Shown here: positions 9,172 through 17,784 of the stretch, piece by piece
Numbering within the stretch: the stretch's first letter is position 1
How the letters are laid out: every line of letters starts with the position of its first letter
Assembly: GCA_004551865.1 (NCBI GenBank)
Contig: SFPR01000001.1
Location: forward strand, 67,552 to 131,551
Length of the DNA stretch: 64,000 nucleotides
Origin: Bacteroidales bacterium
GTDB lineage: Bacteria; Bacteroidota; Bacteroidia; Bacteroidales; P3
Direction of reading: 5' to 3'
Notes under the pieces: generated by a model
Databases searched by the model: none
Seen by the model: the letters and a program-made list of their open reading frames with translations, nothing else
Told to the model about the DNA's origin: nothing
Program-made: the position numbers and the translations under genes

Positions 9172-11796
9172 TCAGATTATCTTGATGTTTTCTTTGTCAA
9201 TCCAGCCTTCCTTGCCGTCTTCGGTGCGAACGAACACTTCTTTGCCTGCCTGCTTTTTGATTTTCACCTTTTGACCTTTGAAAAGTTTGGTTTTGCTTTC
9301 TTGTTTGCCCGAAGTTTCTTCTCTGAGGGCTGTGTCGGAAGAGAAAACCACCGCATAGTCCTTTGAATGTATCCTGTTTTGTCTCTCAAAGCCCAAGCCG
9401 AAAGAGCAGAGACTCAAAATCAAAGAGCAGAGGCTCAGATAAAACATCAGTCTCTTCTTGTCGGAGGTGAAATAATAAATAAAGAAAAGGACGCAGGCGG
9501 CAAAGAAAAGCACTACAAACACTATTGCCCATGCAAAAGGAGGCATAAGGTTTGAAATTGCCTTAATCCACCGAAGCAGAAAGAAGTCGGGCATGATGTA
9601 AACCTCGCCCATGAGCCTGCTTCTGCAAATTTTGTAATCGGTAATGAGGGTTTTGTCGTTGGGTGTAAGGCGTAAGGCTCTCTCATAATAGAGAATGCCG
9701 TTTGCATAGTCGGAAAGTCTGAAATAGGTGTCGGCAATCGAATGGTAAAGGTCGGCACTCGGAGCTGTTTTTTCTGCTTGCAGATATAGTTCTATGGCTG
9801 TTTGGTAGTCTTTTGCCTTGTATGCGGCGTTTGCCTTGGTCAAATCTTGTGCAAAAAGACTGCCCGATGCCACAAGCAGAAGAAGACAGATTGTCCCTTT
9901 TGAGGAGTGCTTGTTTTGTTTCTTTATTTTGCTCATTTCGGTCTCTATGTCGCTGATTGTTTTTACCGTTTGTTCGTACAATTCTCTGTGATTGCTTTTG
10001 TCGATGCTTTGAGAGAAACGCAAAAATTCGCAATCGTTCAGCGTCTTTATGGTCTGTTGCAAGGTCTCGTCGCTCAGATTGCTTTGATTGAGAGTGGTTT
10101 TGATTGTCTCTATGCTGAGATTGCGAGTTTCAATCTTGAATTTGTCCGAAAGATAGTTCCAAAGAGCTTGACCGATTTCGGTTTCAAACTCTTCTTTGAG
10201 GTCGCTGTCGAGATATTTCTTGGCTTTCTTCAAACGTTTCATTGCAACTTTGTCGGCTTTTTTGAGCTTCAATCCCACTGTGTCTTCTCTTAGTTTAAGC
10301 TCTTTGCGTGTCAGCTTTATCATAACGACCAAACCGCAGAGAATAAGGACGACAAGGGCATACAACACTCCCGAAGAGAAAGGCTTTGCGAGCGAAATGT
10401 CTTTGCCGGTTGCCTTGCAGATGTTGTCATTTATGTCCATGTTTCGGTACTTTTCCCTTTCGGACATTTGTTCTGCAAACTTGTTGTCGCTTCTTCCCTT
10501 GGCAATGTTTAATTTGTACTCTTGGGCCTCTATGGTTTTGTAAGTCTTGGTATCGGGGTCAAAGTATGTGAACTTCAAAGGCGGAATGGTGTAGTTGCCT
10601 TCTACTCTCGGAATGATGATGTATTGAAACGTTCTGCTGCCGCTTTGTCCCGAGGCGTTTTTTGTCAGTTTGTCCGAAATGTTTGGCTCATATACTTCAA
10701 ATTCGTCAGGAAGGTTTAATTGCAAACGGTCAATCAGACTGAGGTTTCCTTTTCCGCTTATGGTATAAGAAAGAGTTATTGCCTCATTTGTGCGAGAAAA
10801 AGAAGTGTCTGCCGACGAACTGAGAGTAAATTGACCCACTGCTCCGTCAAAGTTTTCTGTCGTCTGAGGGAGTTCCTCAACCTCTATGGTCAAGGCGTTT
10901 GTCTTCAATTTCTTGTTTACTCTCTCAAATACAGGTGTTGAATGTGCAAAGAAAGGGTCGTTGAAAAATGCATCGAAAAAAGGATCTCCGGTCGAGACAC
11001 GCTCTCGGCGTGAAGTGCCTGTTTGAATGTGTGCCACAACTTCAAGTCCCATGGGATTGATGTGCAGAGTGCCTGCCTTCTGAGGATAAACCAACACCTT
11101 GCGAAGGGTTGCCACCTGATAGACTTTGCCGTCTATCACTTCCTTTTCGAGAGTTGGCGTTGCCTGATTGTCCAATTCTTCAACCCAGAAGCCTTGCGAA
11201 GTCGGGAACTTATCGACCGAGTATTCCGAAATAGGCACAAGGGTATATATTTTGTAGGATATGACAATCTCTTCTCCCTTTACTACTTTGGTCTTGCTCG
11301 GAATGGCTCTCACAAATACGGCTTTGTCGTCAATTACTTTGACCGATGGTTGTGTGCTTTGGGCGTTACGGTTGTTGCTTCTGCTGTTTTGAGAGCGTTG
11401 AGCCATGGAAGGATTGTCCTCGACGGTGATTGTTACGGGCTTTGTGGTGTATAGTTTTCCATCTACCTTGACTCGGGCTGAGGGAATGATGATTTTTCCG
11501 GTTGTAAGGCTCTGCAAAAAGAATACAAAGGAGGTTGAGGAGTTGTCGGTGCGTTTTCCGTTGATTATACTGACAGAAGAGCTTCGCGAAGTGGAAGGTC
11601 CGCCGAGTATATTTACGTTTTGAAAAGTCGGAGCGACAAAGTTCTGAGGATTGGAGGCGTTTATGGTAAAGCTGACCTTGAATCTCTCGTTCAGTCCCAC
11701 CACTTTGGGAGCTTCACACCTGAATGTAATCTCTTGGGACAAAAGAGCAAAAGTCGCAAACAAACTTGCGAAAAATAAAAACACTTTCTTATTCAT
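9172..11796 (-). CDS. batD-batE: BatD-BatE fusion protein
   Basis: 874 residues in one uninterrupted frame. Residues 1-620 are BatD: signal peptide (FLFFASLFATFALLSQ), beta-rich periplasmic domains, a membrane segment (GVLYALVVLILCGLVVMIKL) and a cytoplasmic helical tail. From about residue 621 the sequence is BatE: a hydrophobic segment resembling a former signal peptide (GTICLLLLVASGSLFAQ), TPR motifs (YKAKDYQTAIELYLQAEK, YERALRLTPNDK), two membrane segments and a C-terminal SH3-like domain (KGQKVKIKKQAGKEVFVRTE). BatD and BatE are usually separate. The topology of the fused chain is plausible, since the internal hydrophobic segment would return it to the periplasm. An internal ATG at 9936 could still make free BatE. 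Starts 2 nt after batC. Confidence 0.85.
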   Translation of the reverse strand: MNKKVFLFFASLFATFALLSQEITFRCEAPKVVGLNERFKVSFTINASNPQNFVAPTFQNVNILGGPSTSRSSSVSIINGKRTDNSSTSFVFFLQSLTTGKIIIPSARVKVDGKLYTTKPVTITVEDNPSMAQRSQNSRSNNRNAQSTQPSVKVIDDKAVFVRAIPSKTKVVKGEEIVISYKIYTLVPISEYSVDKFPTSQGFWVEELDNQATPTLEKEVIDGKVYQVATLRKVLVYPQKAGTLHINPMGLEVVAHIQTGTSRRERVSTGDPFFDAFFNDPFFAHSTPVFERVNKKLKTNALTIEVEELPQTTENFDGAVGQFTLSSSADTSFSRTNEAITLSYTISGKGNLSLIDRLQLNLPDEFEVYEPNISDKLTKNASGQSGSRTFQYIIIPRVEGNYTIPPLKFTYFDPDTKTYKTIEAQEYKLNIAKGRSDNKFAEQMSEREKYRNMDINDNICKATGKDISLAKPFSSGVLYALVVLILCGLVVMIKLTRKELKLREDTVGLKLKKADKVAMKRLKKAKKYLDSDLKEEFETEIGQALWNYLSDKFKIETRNLSIETIKTTLNQSNLSDETLQQTIKTLNDCEFLRFSQSIDKSNHRELYEQTVKTISDIETEMSKIKKQNKHSSKGTICLLLLVASGSLFAQDLTKANAAYKAKDYQTAIELYLQAEKTAPSADLYHSIADTYFRLSDYANGILYYERALRLTPNDKTLITDYKICRSRLMGEVYIMPDFFLLRWIKAISNLMPPFAWAIVFVVLFFAACVLFFIYYFTSDKKRLMFYLSLCSLILSLCSFGLGFERQNRIHSKDYAVVFSSDTALREETSGKQESKTKLFKGQKVKIKKQAGKEVFVRTEDGKEGWIDKENIKII

Positions 11797-11798
11797 CT

Positions 11799-12566
11799 CT
11801 ACCAGTCTTTTTCAATTCTACGTTTTTGTGCCGAAGCGTCTTCTTTGCGTTTTATCTTGTTGAGAGTTCGCTTTTCATTGTTTTTGAGGGCTTCCAACAT
11901 CTTTTCCATCTGTTTTTTGTCTTTGTTTTCGCCGGAAGACATTTGTCGATTGTCGTTTTGTTTGTTTTTATCTTGGTTTTGATTGTTGTTTTGCTGCTGC
12001 TGTTGTTTTTGCTGCTGCTGTTGTTGATTTTGTTGTTGGTTTTGGTCTTGCTGCTGTTGCTGTTGTTGGTCGTTTTTCTGCTTTTCTTCTTCTTTCAAAA
12101 GGTGTTGCGTCAGAGCAAGATTGTATTTTGCATTTGTGTCTTGCGGATTGAGCCTTAGCGATTGTTTGTACAGCTCTGCCGCCTTTTGAAGAAAGAGCTT
12201 GGATTGCTCGGAAGCCTTTATCGAATCTGACTGCGAGATTTGAAAATAGGTGTTTGCCATGTCGTAAGTGCAGGCAGAGGTTTGCAAGGTGTCATTATGG
12301 TCAAGCGATAAGAGATAACTCTCATAGTATTTGGCTGCAGAAAGCAACTTATCGCTCTTTCCCTGTTTGTAGGAAGCTGCCGCAAGATTGTATTCTGCCG
12401 TTTTGTATAGAGAATCTGCCGCAAGAGAATTGCGATATGCACTCTCTGCCTTGTCAAACGCCTTTTTCTCAAATTGTTTGTTGCCTTCTCTCAAAGCGTT
12501 CTTCTCTTTGTCGCAACCACAGCACAAAGAAACAACAGCCAAAAGGTACAATATGGTTCTTTTCAT
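11799..12566 (-). CDS. batC: BatC, TPR lipoprotein with glutamine-rich tail
   Basis: 255 residues. Lipoprotein signal peptide ending in CCGC (residues 15-18), so it is probably anchored in a membrane facing the periplasm. TPR motifs fill about residues 20-150 (AESAYRNSLAADSLYKTAEY, AELYKQSLRLNPQDTNAKYN). Residues 163-205 are almost pure Gln/Asn in which CAA and CAG codons alternate, a tract likely to vary in length. A charged helical tail (KKQMEKMLEALKNNE) follows. The gene lies between batB (12 nt gap) and the batD-batE fusion. Family role: part of the Bat complex linked to aerotolerance and stress. Confidence 0.9.
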   Translation of the reverse strand: MKRTILYLLAVVSLCCGCDKEKNALREGNKQFEKKAFDKAESAYRNSLAADSLYKTAEYNLAAASYKQGKSDKLLSAAKYYESYLLSLDHNDTLQTSACTYDMANTYFQISQSDSIKASEQSKLFLQKAAELYKQSLRLNPQDTNAKYNLALTQHLLKEEEKQKNDQQQQQQQDQNQQQNQQQQQQKQQQQQNNNQNQDKNKQNDNRQMSSGENKDKKQMEKMLEALKNNEKRTLNKIKRKEDASAQKRRIEKDW

Positions 12567-12578
12567 GAGGTTTTAAGT

Positions 12579-13616
12579 TTACTTTCCGAAGAAAAATTTG
12601 CGGTTTATGTACTTATTTCTTCTTTCAAAGACGAGATATTCAATCAAAAGCAGAATGAGAGCCGCCATTGCGGGAATATAAAACCTGCTTTCGTAATTCT
12701 TGTATGCCAAGGCTTCGTATTCGTTCTTCTCCATCTTGTTTATTCTTGCCAAAATTTGCTCCAAACCTATCGAAGAGTTGTTTGCTTTGATGTAAATGCC
12801 GTTTCCTTTGTCGGCAATCTTCTTTAACAACTCTTCATTGAGCTTTGTCAAAACTATGTTGCCCTGAGCATCTCTTTTGTATTCTGTTTGTCCGGTTCTT
12901 GTCTTGATTGGAATTGGCGAGCCTTCGCTATGTCCTATTCCTATGGTGTTTATGACAACTCCTTTGTCTGCAATTTCTTCTGCAATCTCTATTGCGTCTT
13001 GTTCATTGTCCTCTCCGTCCGAAATTAAGACTATGCTGCGAGAGCGTTTGCTGTTTTCTTCGTTGCCGAAAGCAGACAATGCTGTTTGCAAACTTTCTCC
13101 TATTGCAGTGCCTTGGGTTTCTATCATACTCGGAGAGATGATGTCGATAAATGTTTTGGCAGCCGAGTAATCCGAAGTCATGGGTAGCTGAATGAAAGAG
13201 GTGCCTGCAAAGACCACCAAGCCGATTCGGTCTCCTTCAAGTTGATTTACCAGTTGGTTTATGGACTGTTTTGCACGGCTTATCCTGTTTGGTTTCAAGT
13301 CTTGGGCGAGCATGCTGTTTGAAATATCCAAACAGATTATCATATCGGTACCCGAGCGTTCTTTTTTGCCGACAGAAGTGCCGTATTGGGGGTTTGCAGC
13401 TGCCACAACCAAGAGTGCATACACTATGTTGAGCAACACAAATTTGAGTTTCTGCTTTCCTATTGACACATCGGGCATCACAACCTCCTGAATCCTGAGC
13501 GAGGCTGTTTCTTTGAGCTTTCGTTTCTTTGAACGCAAGAAAAAGTAATGCAAAACAAAGAAAATCGGTATCAACAGCAGAAGGTATAAAACTTCCGGGG
13601 TCTCTAACTTCAACAT
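12579..13616 (-). CDS. batB: BatB, von Willebrand factor A membrane protein
   Basis: 345 residues. Two N-terminal membrane segments (VLYLLLLIPIFFVLHYFFL and FVLLNIVYALLVVAAA), a VWA domain (about 90-285) with a complete MIDAS motif (CLDISNSM, then TSD and ISDGED), and a C-terminal membrane segment (FYIPAMAALILLLIEYLVF). Paralogue of the upstream batA. The VWA domain is periplasmic or cytoplasmic depending on topology and is expected to bind protein partners through a divalent metal. Start is a clear ATG 12 nt from the batA stop. Confidence 0.92.
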   Translation of the reverse strand: MLKLETPEVLYLLLLIPIFFVLHYFFLRSKKRKLKETASLRIQEVVMPDVSIGKQKLKFVLLNIVYALLVVAAANPQYGTSVGKKERSGTDMIICLDISNSMLAQDLKPNRISRAKQSINQLVNQLEGDRIGLVVFAGTSFIQLPMTSDYSAAKTFIDIISPSMIETQGTAIGESLQTALSAFGNEENSKRSRSIVLISDGEDNEQDAIEIAEEIADKGVVINTIGIGHSEGSPIPIKTRTGQTEYKRDAQGNIVLTKLNEELLKKIADKGNGIYIKANNSSIGLEQILARINKMEKNEYEALAYKNYESRFYIPAMAALILLLIEYLVFERRNKYINRKFFFGK

Positions 13617-13627
13617 AATCTCTCTTT

Positions 13628-14620
13628 CTAAGGGTTGGTTCTTAAAATTGTTTTTCTGAGCAGCACTTCAACAACAAGCAATGCAAGTACCACAAGAATT
13701 AACTTTTGTCCCACATCGGTATATTCCCTATAGAACGAAACGTCTATCTTGGATTTTTCCATTTTATCAATCTCTTCAAAGATTGCTTTGAGTGATGAGT
13801 TCTCTGTGCTGCGGAAATACTTTCCTCCGGTGGCTTTTGCAACTTCTTTTAGCAGTGGTTCGTCAATCTTTACTTCAACATTTTGATATTGTTTGCCGAA
13901 AGGTGTTTGGTAAGGGTAGGGTGCGTAGCCCATTTTGCCGATTCCGATTGTATAGACCCTGATTCCGTATTCTTTTGCAATGTTTGCGGCTGTCAAAGGG
14001 TCAATCGCACCCATGTTGTTCACCCCGTCGGTAACCAAAATGATGACTTTACTCTTGCTCTTTGAGTCTTTCATTCGGTTGATTGCCGTCGCCAAACCAT
14101 CGCCAATGGCAGTTCCGTCGTCAATCTCTCCGCTCTCGGTGGCAGAAAGCAGTTGCAGCAAAATGTTGTGGTCTATCGTCGAAGGGCATTTTGTATATGC
14201 TTCGCCGGCAAAGACAACTATTCCCATGTTGTCGCTTGTCCGTGCGTTGATAAAGCGTTCGATTACGCTCTTTGCCGATTCCAATCGGTTTGGTTTGAAG
14301 TCTTCGGCAAGCATGGAGGTCGAAACGTCCAAGGCAAAGACTATGTCAATTCCTTCAATGCTCTTTTCGTCTTTTGAAAAGTGGGTTTGGGGTCGTGCAA
14401 TCGCCACAATCAAAACAGCAACTGCCAAGTACCTCAAAATATCGGGCAGAAGGCGAAGACGAAGTCTCAATGTCTTTCTCGCACCCTCAAATTGGGAAGT
14501 GTCCGAATAGAGCATTCGGGCATTGATTTGCTTATCGAAATAAATGCGATAGAGTATCAGTAGGACAATGACAAGCAACAGCAGAAGCAGGTAAGGATAT
14601 TGAAAACTTATTTGGTTCAT
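13628..14620 (-). CDS. batA: BatA, von Willebrand factor A membrane protein
   Basis: 330 residues, VWA domain with intact MIDAS (ALDVSTSM, VTDGVN), two N-terminal and one C-terminal membrane segments (QKLILVVLALLVVEVLL). Its ATG overlaps the stop of the DUF4381-like gene by 4 nt (ATGA), indicating translational coupling. BatA and BatB are known to act together in the Bat complex of Bacteroidetes. No unusual features. Confidence 0.93.
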   Translation of the reverse strand: MNQISFQYPYLLLLLLVIVLLILYRIYFDKQINARMLYSDTSQFEGARKTLRLRLRLLPDILRYLAVAVLIVAIARPQTHFSKDEKSIEGIDIVFALDVSTSMLAEDFKPNRLESAKSVIERFINARTSDNMGIVVFAGEAYTKCPSTIDHNILLQLLSATESGEIDDGTAIGDGLATAINRMKDSKSKSKVIILVTDGVNNMGAIDPLTAANIAKEYGIRVYTIGIGKMGYAPYPYQTPFGKQYQNVEVKIDEPLLKEVAKATGGKYFRSTENSSLKAIFEEIDKMEKSKIDVSFYREYTDVGQKLILVVLALLVVEVLLRKTILRTNP

Positions 14621-15567
14621 TGCTCTTGTGTTTTAGGGTTTTCATCTCTCACAGTGGTGTCATTTACAAAGTCTTTTGCCAAGTTCCAGACCTTTTTGTC
14701 GGTCATTTCGTCGGGCAGAGCCTTTGCAAATTTTACCAAATCGGCAGTTGTGAATATTTCTTCTATCATGTTGATGTCTTGACTTGCTATTTCACTCTTG
14801 CCTTTTGCCTTTATGAGGATTTCTTCGCTCGTAAGCTCGGTTGCATTTATGCAAAAACGCTCCTCAAAGTAGGTCCAGATAATTTCACACAGCTCACTAT
14901 AATATTGTTTCTTCAATCCTTGCTCGCTCAATCGCTTCAATCTGAGGTCTTCAAGGCTTTGCAGTGCTTTGATGTGGGCGGGGATTATGACCTTTGGTTG
15001 CTCTTGTGGTTTTGTCTCTTTTGGACGACGTTTCCAATACTTCACAAAGAAATATAACCCTGTCGCAAGAGCTACGACAATCAGTACTACATATATTATA
15101 GGCAGCACTTCCCTGAAGCTGAACGGCTCTTGCTTTATTCCTTTTATGTCTTTGATTTCGGCTTTTGTGGTGTCGATGTTGTATTGCAACACTTCGATTT
15201 GGCAAGGGTTTATTTTGTAAAGACTGTCCTGCTTTGTGCTTTGTCGTCTCACAAAGAGGCTGTCGCCAACCGACACAACGCCCGGCACAAAGCTCATGTA
15301 TTTTTGAGTGTATTCAAGAAACGTTTTGTCGCCTGAGAGAATGGTGTCGGTCTTTGTTGCTTGCAGCTCGAGTGTGTCGCTGTTTTCTCTTGTGTAAAAG
15401 AGATCTTGGTTTTCGCCTTTCTCAAACGGCACTCTGAACTTGAAGTATATTGCATCTCCGATGTCGTATTGCTTTTTGTCTATTGTAGCATTGATGTTTT
15501 GAGCAATGGTTTGCAGCGAGCAACACAAGGCAATGATTGCAAAAAATGTTATTTTCAATTTCTTCAT
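14617..15567 (-). CDS. DUF4381-like bat-operon membrane protein
   Basis: 316 residues from the ATG at 15567; the extra upstream residues of the open frame overlap the DUF58 gene and are rejected. Signal peptide (LKITFFAIIALCCSLQTIAQ), a periplasmic beta-rich domain, one membrane segment near 175 (VLPIIYVVLIVVALATGLYF) and a cytoplasmic helical tail (SLEDLRLKRLSEQGLKKQYY) like the DUF4381 family. It occupies the usual place between DUF58 and batA. Its biochemical role is not established. ATGA overlap with batA. Confidence 0.75.
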   Translation of the reverse strand: MKKLKITFFAIIALCCSLQTIAQNINATIDKKQYDIGDAIYFKFRVPFEKGENQDLFYTRENSDTLELQATKTDTILSGDKTFLEYTQKYMSFVPGVVSVGDSLFVRRQSTKQDSLYKINPCQIEVLQYNIDTTKAEIKDIKGIKQEPFSFREVLPIIYVVLIVVALATGLYFFVKYWKRRPKETKPQEQPKVIIPAHIKALQSLEDLRLKRLSEQGLKKQYYSELCEIIWTYFEERFCINATELTSEEILIKAKGKSEIASQDINMIEEIFTTADLVKFAKALPDEMTDKKVWNLAKDFVNDTTVRDENPKTQEQ

Positions 15568-15571
15568 CGGT

Positions 15572-16441
15572 CTATCTCCTTTCCTTTTTTGCAAATAGTT
15601 TTGCAAGTTGAGGGATATAGTCTTCGCCACAGAGTATTGCAGTGTTGTCAATTCCGTGCTTTGTCAGTTCGTTTATGCAGTCTGTTCTCTGCTTTTGGCG
15701 ATATGCTCCGAAGGCTTTCCGAGTTTGAGCATCGCAAGTGTCAATCCATATTCTCTTTCCGCTTTCGCTATCGACAAAATTGACAAGTCCCATATTGCAA
15801 AGCTCAAATTCGCTTTTGTCATTGATAAGAATGCAACTCATGTCGTGCCTTCCGGCTGCTATGTGCATACTTTGGTCAAATGTTCCGAAGCCGTCGGTTA
15901 TCAAAAAGCAGGTTGAGCGTTTTTTGATGACGTTGTTCATAAACACCATGGCGGTTGCAAAGTCGGTTTTGCCTTCCGAGGGTTTGAAAGCGAGCAGTTC
16001 TCTGATTATTGTGAGAATGTGCGAGAGTCCTTTCTTGGGAGGAATGTATTTTTCTATCTTGTCAGAGAAGAGAATGACCCCTACCTTGTCGTTATTGTTG
16101 ATTGCAGAGAACGCCAAGGTGGCTGCAATTTCCGCAATCACCTCTGCCTTCAAACAATCCTTTGACCCGAAGAACGTACTTCCGCTCACGTCAATAAGCA
16201 ACACCACTGTCAGCTCTCTTTCTTCCTCAAAGACTTTGACGTACGGACGATTGTTTCTTGCCGTAACGTTCCAATCTATGTTTCTTATGTCGTCTCCGTA
16301 GGTGTATTCCCTCACTTCGCTGAACGTCATACCCTTGCCCTTGAACGCACTGTGATATTGCCCCGAGAAAACGTTCTGACTGAGCCTCTTTGCTTTGATT
16401 TCTATTCTGTGAACCTTCTTTAATAAGTCCTCTGTGTTCAT
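15572..16441 (-). CDS. DUF58 domain protein of the bat operon
   Basis: 289 residues from the ATG at 16441. Carries the DUF58 signature (GDDIRNIDWNVTARNN, about 48-63) and then a VWA-like fold with DVSGST (residues 82-87), MIDAS-like. No signal peptide or membrane segment, so cytoplasmic. DUF58 proteins pair with MoxR ATPases, and moxR is directly upstream with a short overlap. The stop lies 4 nt before the next start. Confidence 0.9.
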   Translation of the reverse strand: MNTEDLLKKVHRIEIKAKRLSQNVFSGQYHSAFKGKGMTFSEVREYTYGDDIRNIDWNVTARNNRPYVKVFEEERELTVVLLIDVSGSTFFGSKDCLKAEVIAEIAATLAFSAINNNDKVGVILFSDKIEKYIPPKKGLSHILTIIRELLAFKPSEGKTDFATAMVFMNNVIKKRSTCFLITDGFGTFDQSMHIAAGRHDMSCILINDKSEFELCNMGLVNFVDSESGKRIWIDTCDAQTRKAFGAYRQKQRTDCINELTKHGIDNTAILCGEDYIPQLAKLFAKKERR

Positions 16442-16449
16442 TTCAAAAA

Positions 16450-17433
16450 TCAAGGAACTTCTATTTTGTTTACTATCTCGGTTACAAGGTCTTCGGCTTT
16501 TATGTTTTCTGCCTCTGCCTCGTAGGTTAAGCCCACTCTGTGTCGGAGTACGTCCATGCAAACCTCTCTTACGTCTTCGGGAATGACGTATCCTCTTCTT
16601 TTTATGAAAGCCAAGGCTCTTGAAGCCAAGGCAAGATTGATTGTTGCACGAGGAGAAGCTCCGTAAGCGATGAAAGGTTTTAGGTCGTTGAGGTTATAAT
16701 CTTGCGGAAAACGAGTTGCAAACACTATGTCTGCAATGTAGTTCTCGATCTTGCCGTCTATATATACCTCCTTTACCACTTCTCTTGCGTGAAGTATGTC
16801 TTTGGGGCTTATTACCGGCGAAATCCCCTGTTGAGAAGGCATGATGTGGGAGCGAAGTATTTCTTTTTCTTCTTCCTTTGTGGGATAAGAAATGACAACC
16901 TTCATCATGAAACGGTCCATTTGTGCTTCGGGAAGAGGGTAAGTTCCCTCTTGCTCAATCGGGTTTTGAGTTGCCAACACCAAAAAAGGCTCTTCAAGTT
17001 TGAAAGTGGTTTCTCCTATGGTTACCTGCCTTTCCTGCATTGCTTCAAGTAGTGCCGACTGCACCTTTGCCGGTGCACGGTTAATCTCGTCTGCCAAAAC
17101 AAAATTGGAAAATATCGGTCCTTTCTTTACAGAGAAAGTCTCGTCCTTGGGAGAGTAAATCATGGTGCCGGTGATGTCGGCAGGTAGCAAATCGGGAGTG
17201 AATTGTATCCTGCTGAATTTGGCATCTATGCTCTTTGCAAGGGCAGTTATTGCCTGAGTTTTTGCAAGCCCGGGAACGCCTTCCAATAAGATATGACCAT
17301 TTGCAAGCAAGCCCATAATCAAACGCCTCACCATGGTCTTTTGACCAACTATCACTTTTGAAATTTCGGAGGTTATGGCATCGACAAAGGCACTTTCCTG
17401 CTCAATTTTCTTGTTTAGCTCCATTATATCCAT
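16450..17433 (-). CDS. MoxR-family AAA+ ATPase
   Basis: 327 residues, first gene of the bat operon. AAA+ features: Walker A-type loop LLEGVPGLAKTQ (residues 54-65), Walker B FVLADEINRAP (about 111-121), sensor 1 ATQNPIEQEGTYPLPEAQMD (about 153) and an arginine-rich sensor 2 region (YGASPRATINL). MoxR ATPases act as chaperones for VWA proteins, here the DUF58, BatA and BatB products. A second ATG three codons in is an alternative start. The stop is 8 nt before the DUF58 start. The 350 nt upstream hold a repeat array and the divergent promoter of the T9SS gene; I found no convincing promoter for moxR itself. Confidence 0.93.
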   Translation of the reverse strand: MDIMELNKKIEQESAFVDAITSEISKVIVGQKTMVRRLIMGLLANGHILLEGVPGLAKTQAITALAKSIDAKFSRIQFTPDLLPADITGTMIYSPKDETFSVKKGPIFSNFVLADEINRAPAKVQSALLEAMQERQVTIGETTFKLEEPFLVLATQNPIEQEGTYPLPEAQMDRFMMKVVISYPTKEEEKEILRSHIMPSQQGISPVISPKDILHAREVVKEVYIDGKIENYIADIVFATRFPQDYNLNDLKPFIAYGASPRATINLALASRALAFIKRRGYVIPEDVREVCMDVLRHRVGLTYEAEAENIKAEDLVTEIVNKIEVP

Positions 17434-17534
17434 AATATTCCTATATTATATACTCGTTTTGGATAGGAGAACGTTATCAAAAAAGGTTTAGTATTTTGAA
17501 AGACGTAAAACTATTCAAAACAATGCTCGAAACA

Positions 17535-17609
17535 AAACGCCCTTTCAGCAAAATAAAACGGCGAATTGCCAAAATAAAACGCCACTTCGTCAGAACAAAA
17601 CGGCGATTT
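17535..17609. repeat. Phased AAACGSCGTTT array, locus 4 (four units)
   Basis: Core centres at 17540, 17561, 17582 and 17603, exactly 21 nt apart, with C, G, C, G central bases. It sits in the divergent gap between moxR and the T9SS propeller gene, about 95 nt upstream of the latter's promoter. Confidence 0.92.
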
Positions 17610-17703
17610 GCTAAATTGTTGAAACACAGCGTTGTTTTTCTGTGCTATGAGCCAAATTTGTATCTTAAAAACAGGCGAAGGACAAAGGATTTTTCTTTAC
17701 TTA

Positions 17704-17736
17704 TTTGGCAGTGTGATGTTTTTTTTGTACTTTTGC
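17704..17736 (+). promoter_or_regulatory. Consensus promoter of the T9SS propeller gene
   Basis: TTTG at 17704-17707 and TACTTTTG at 17728-17735, separated by 20 nt, match the Bacteroidetes consensus exactly. The ATG is about 50 nt downstream. Confidence 0.75.
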
Positions 17737-17784
17737 CGACTTGAAAGAGTAGAATTTAATTAGAAAATAAACAAAGAATAAATT

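Noticed and set aside
11766..12158. Leucine/valine-rich plus-strand frame
   Set aside because: It is the antisense of the Gln-rich tract of BatC; the long hydrophobic run is an artefact of CAA/CAG codons read backwards.
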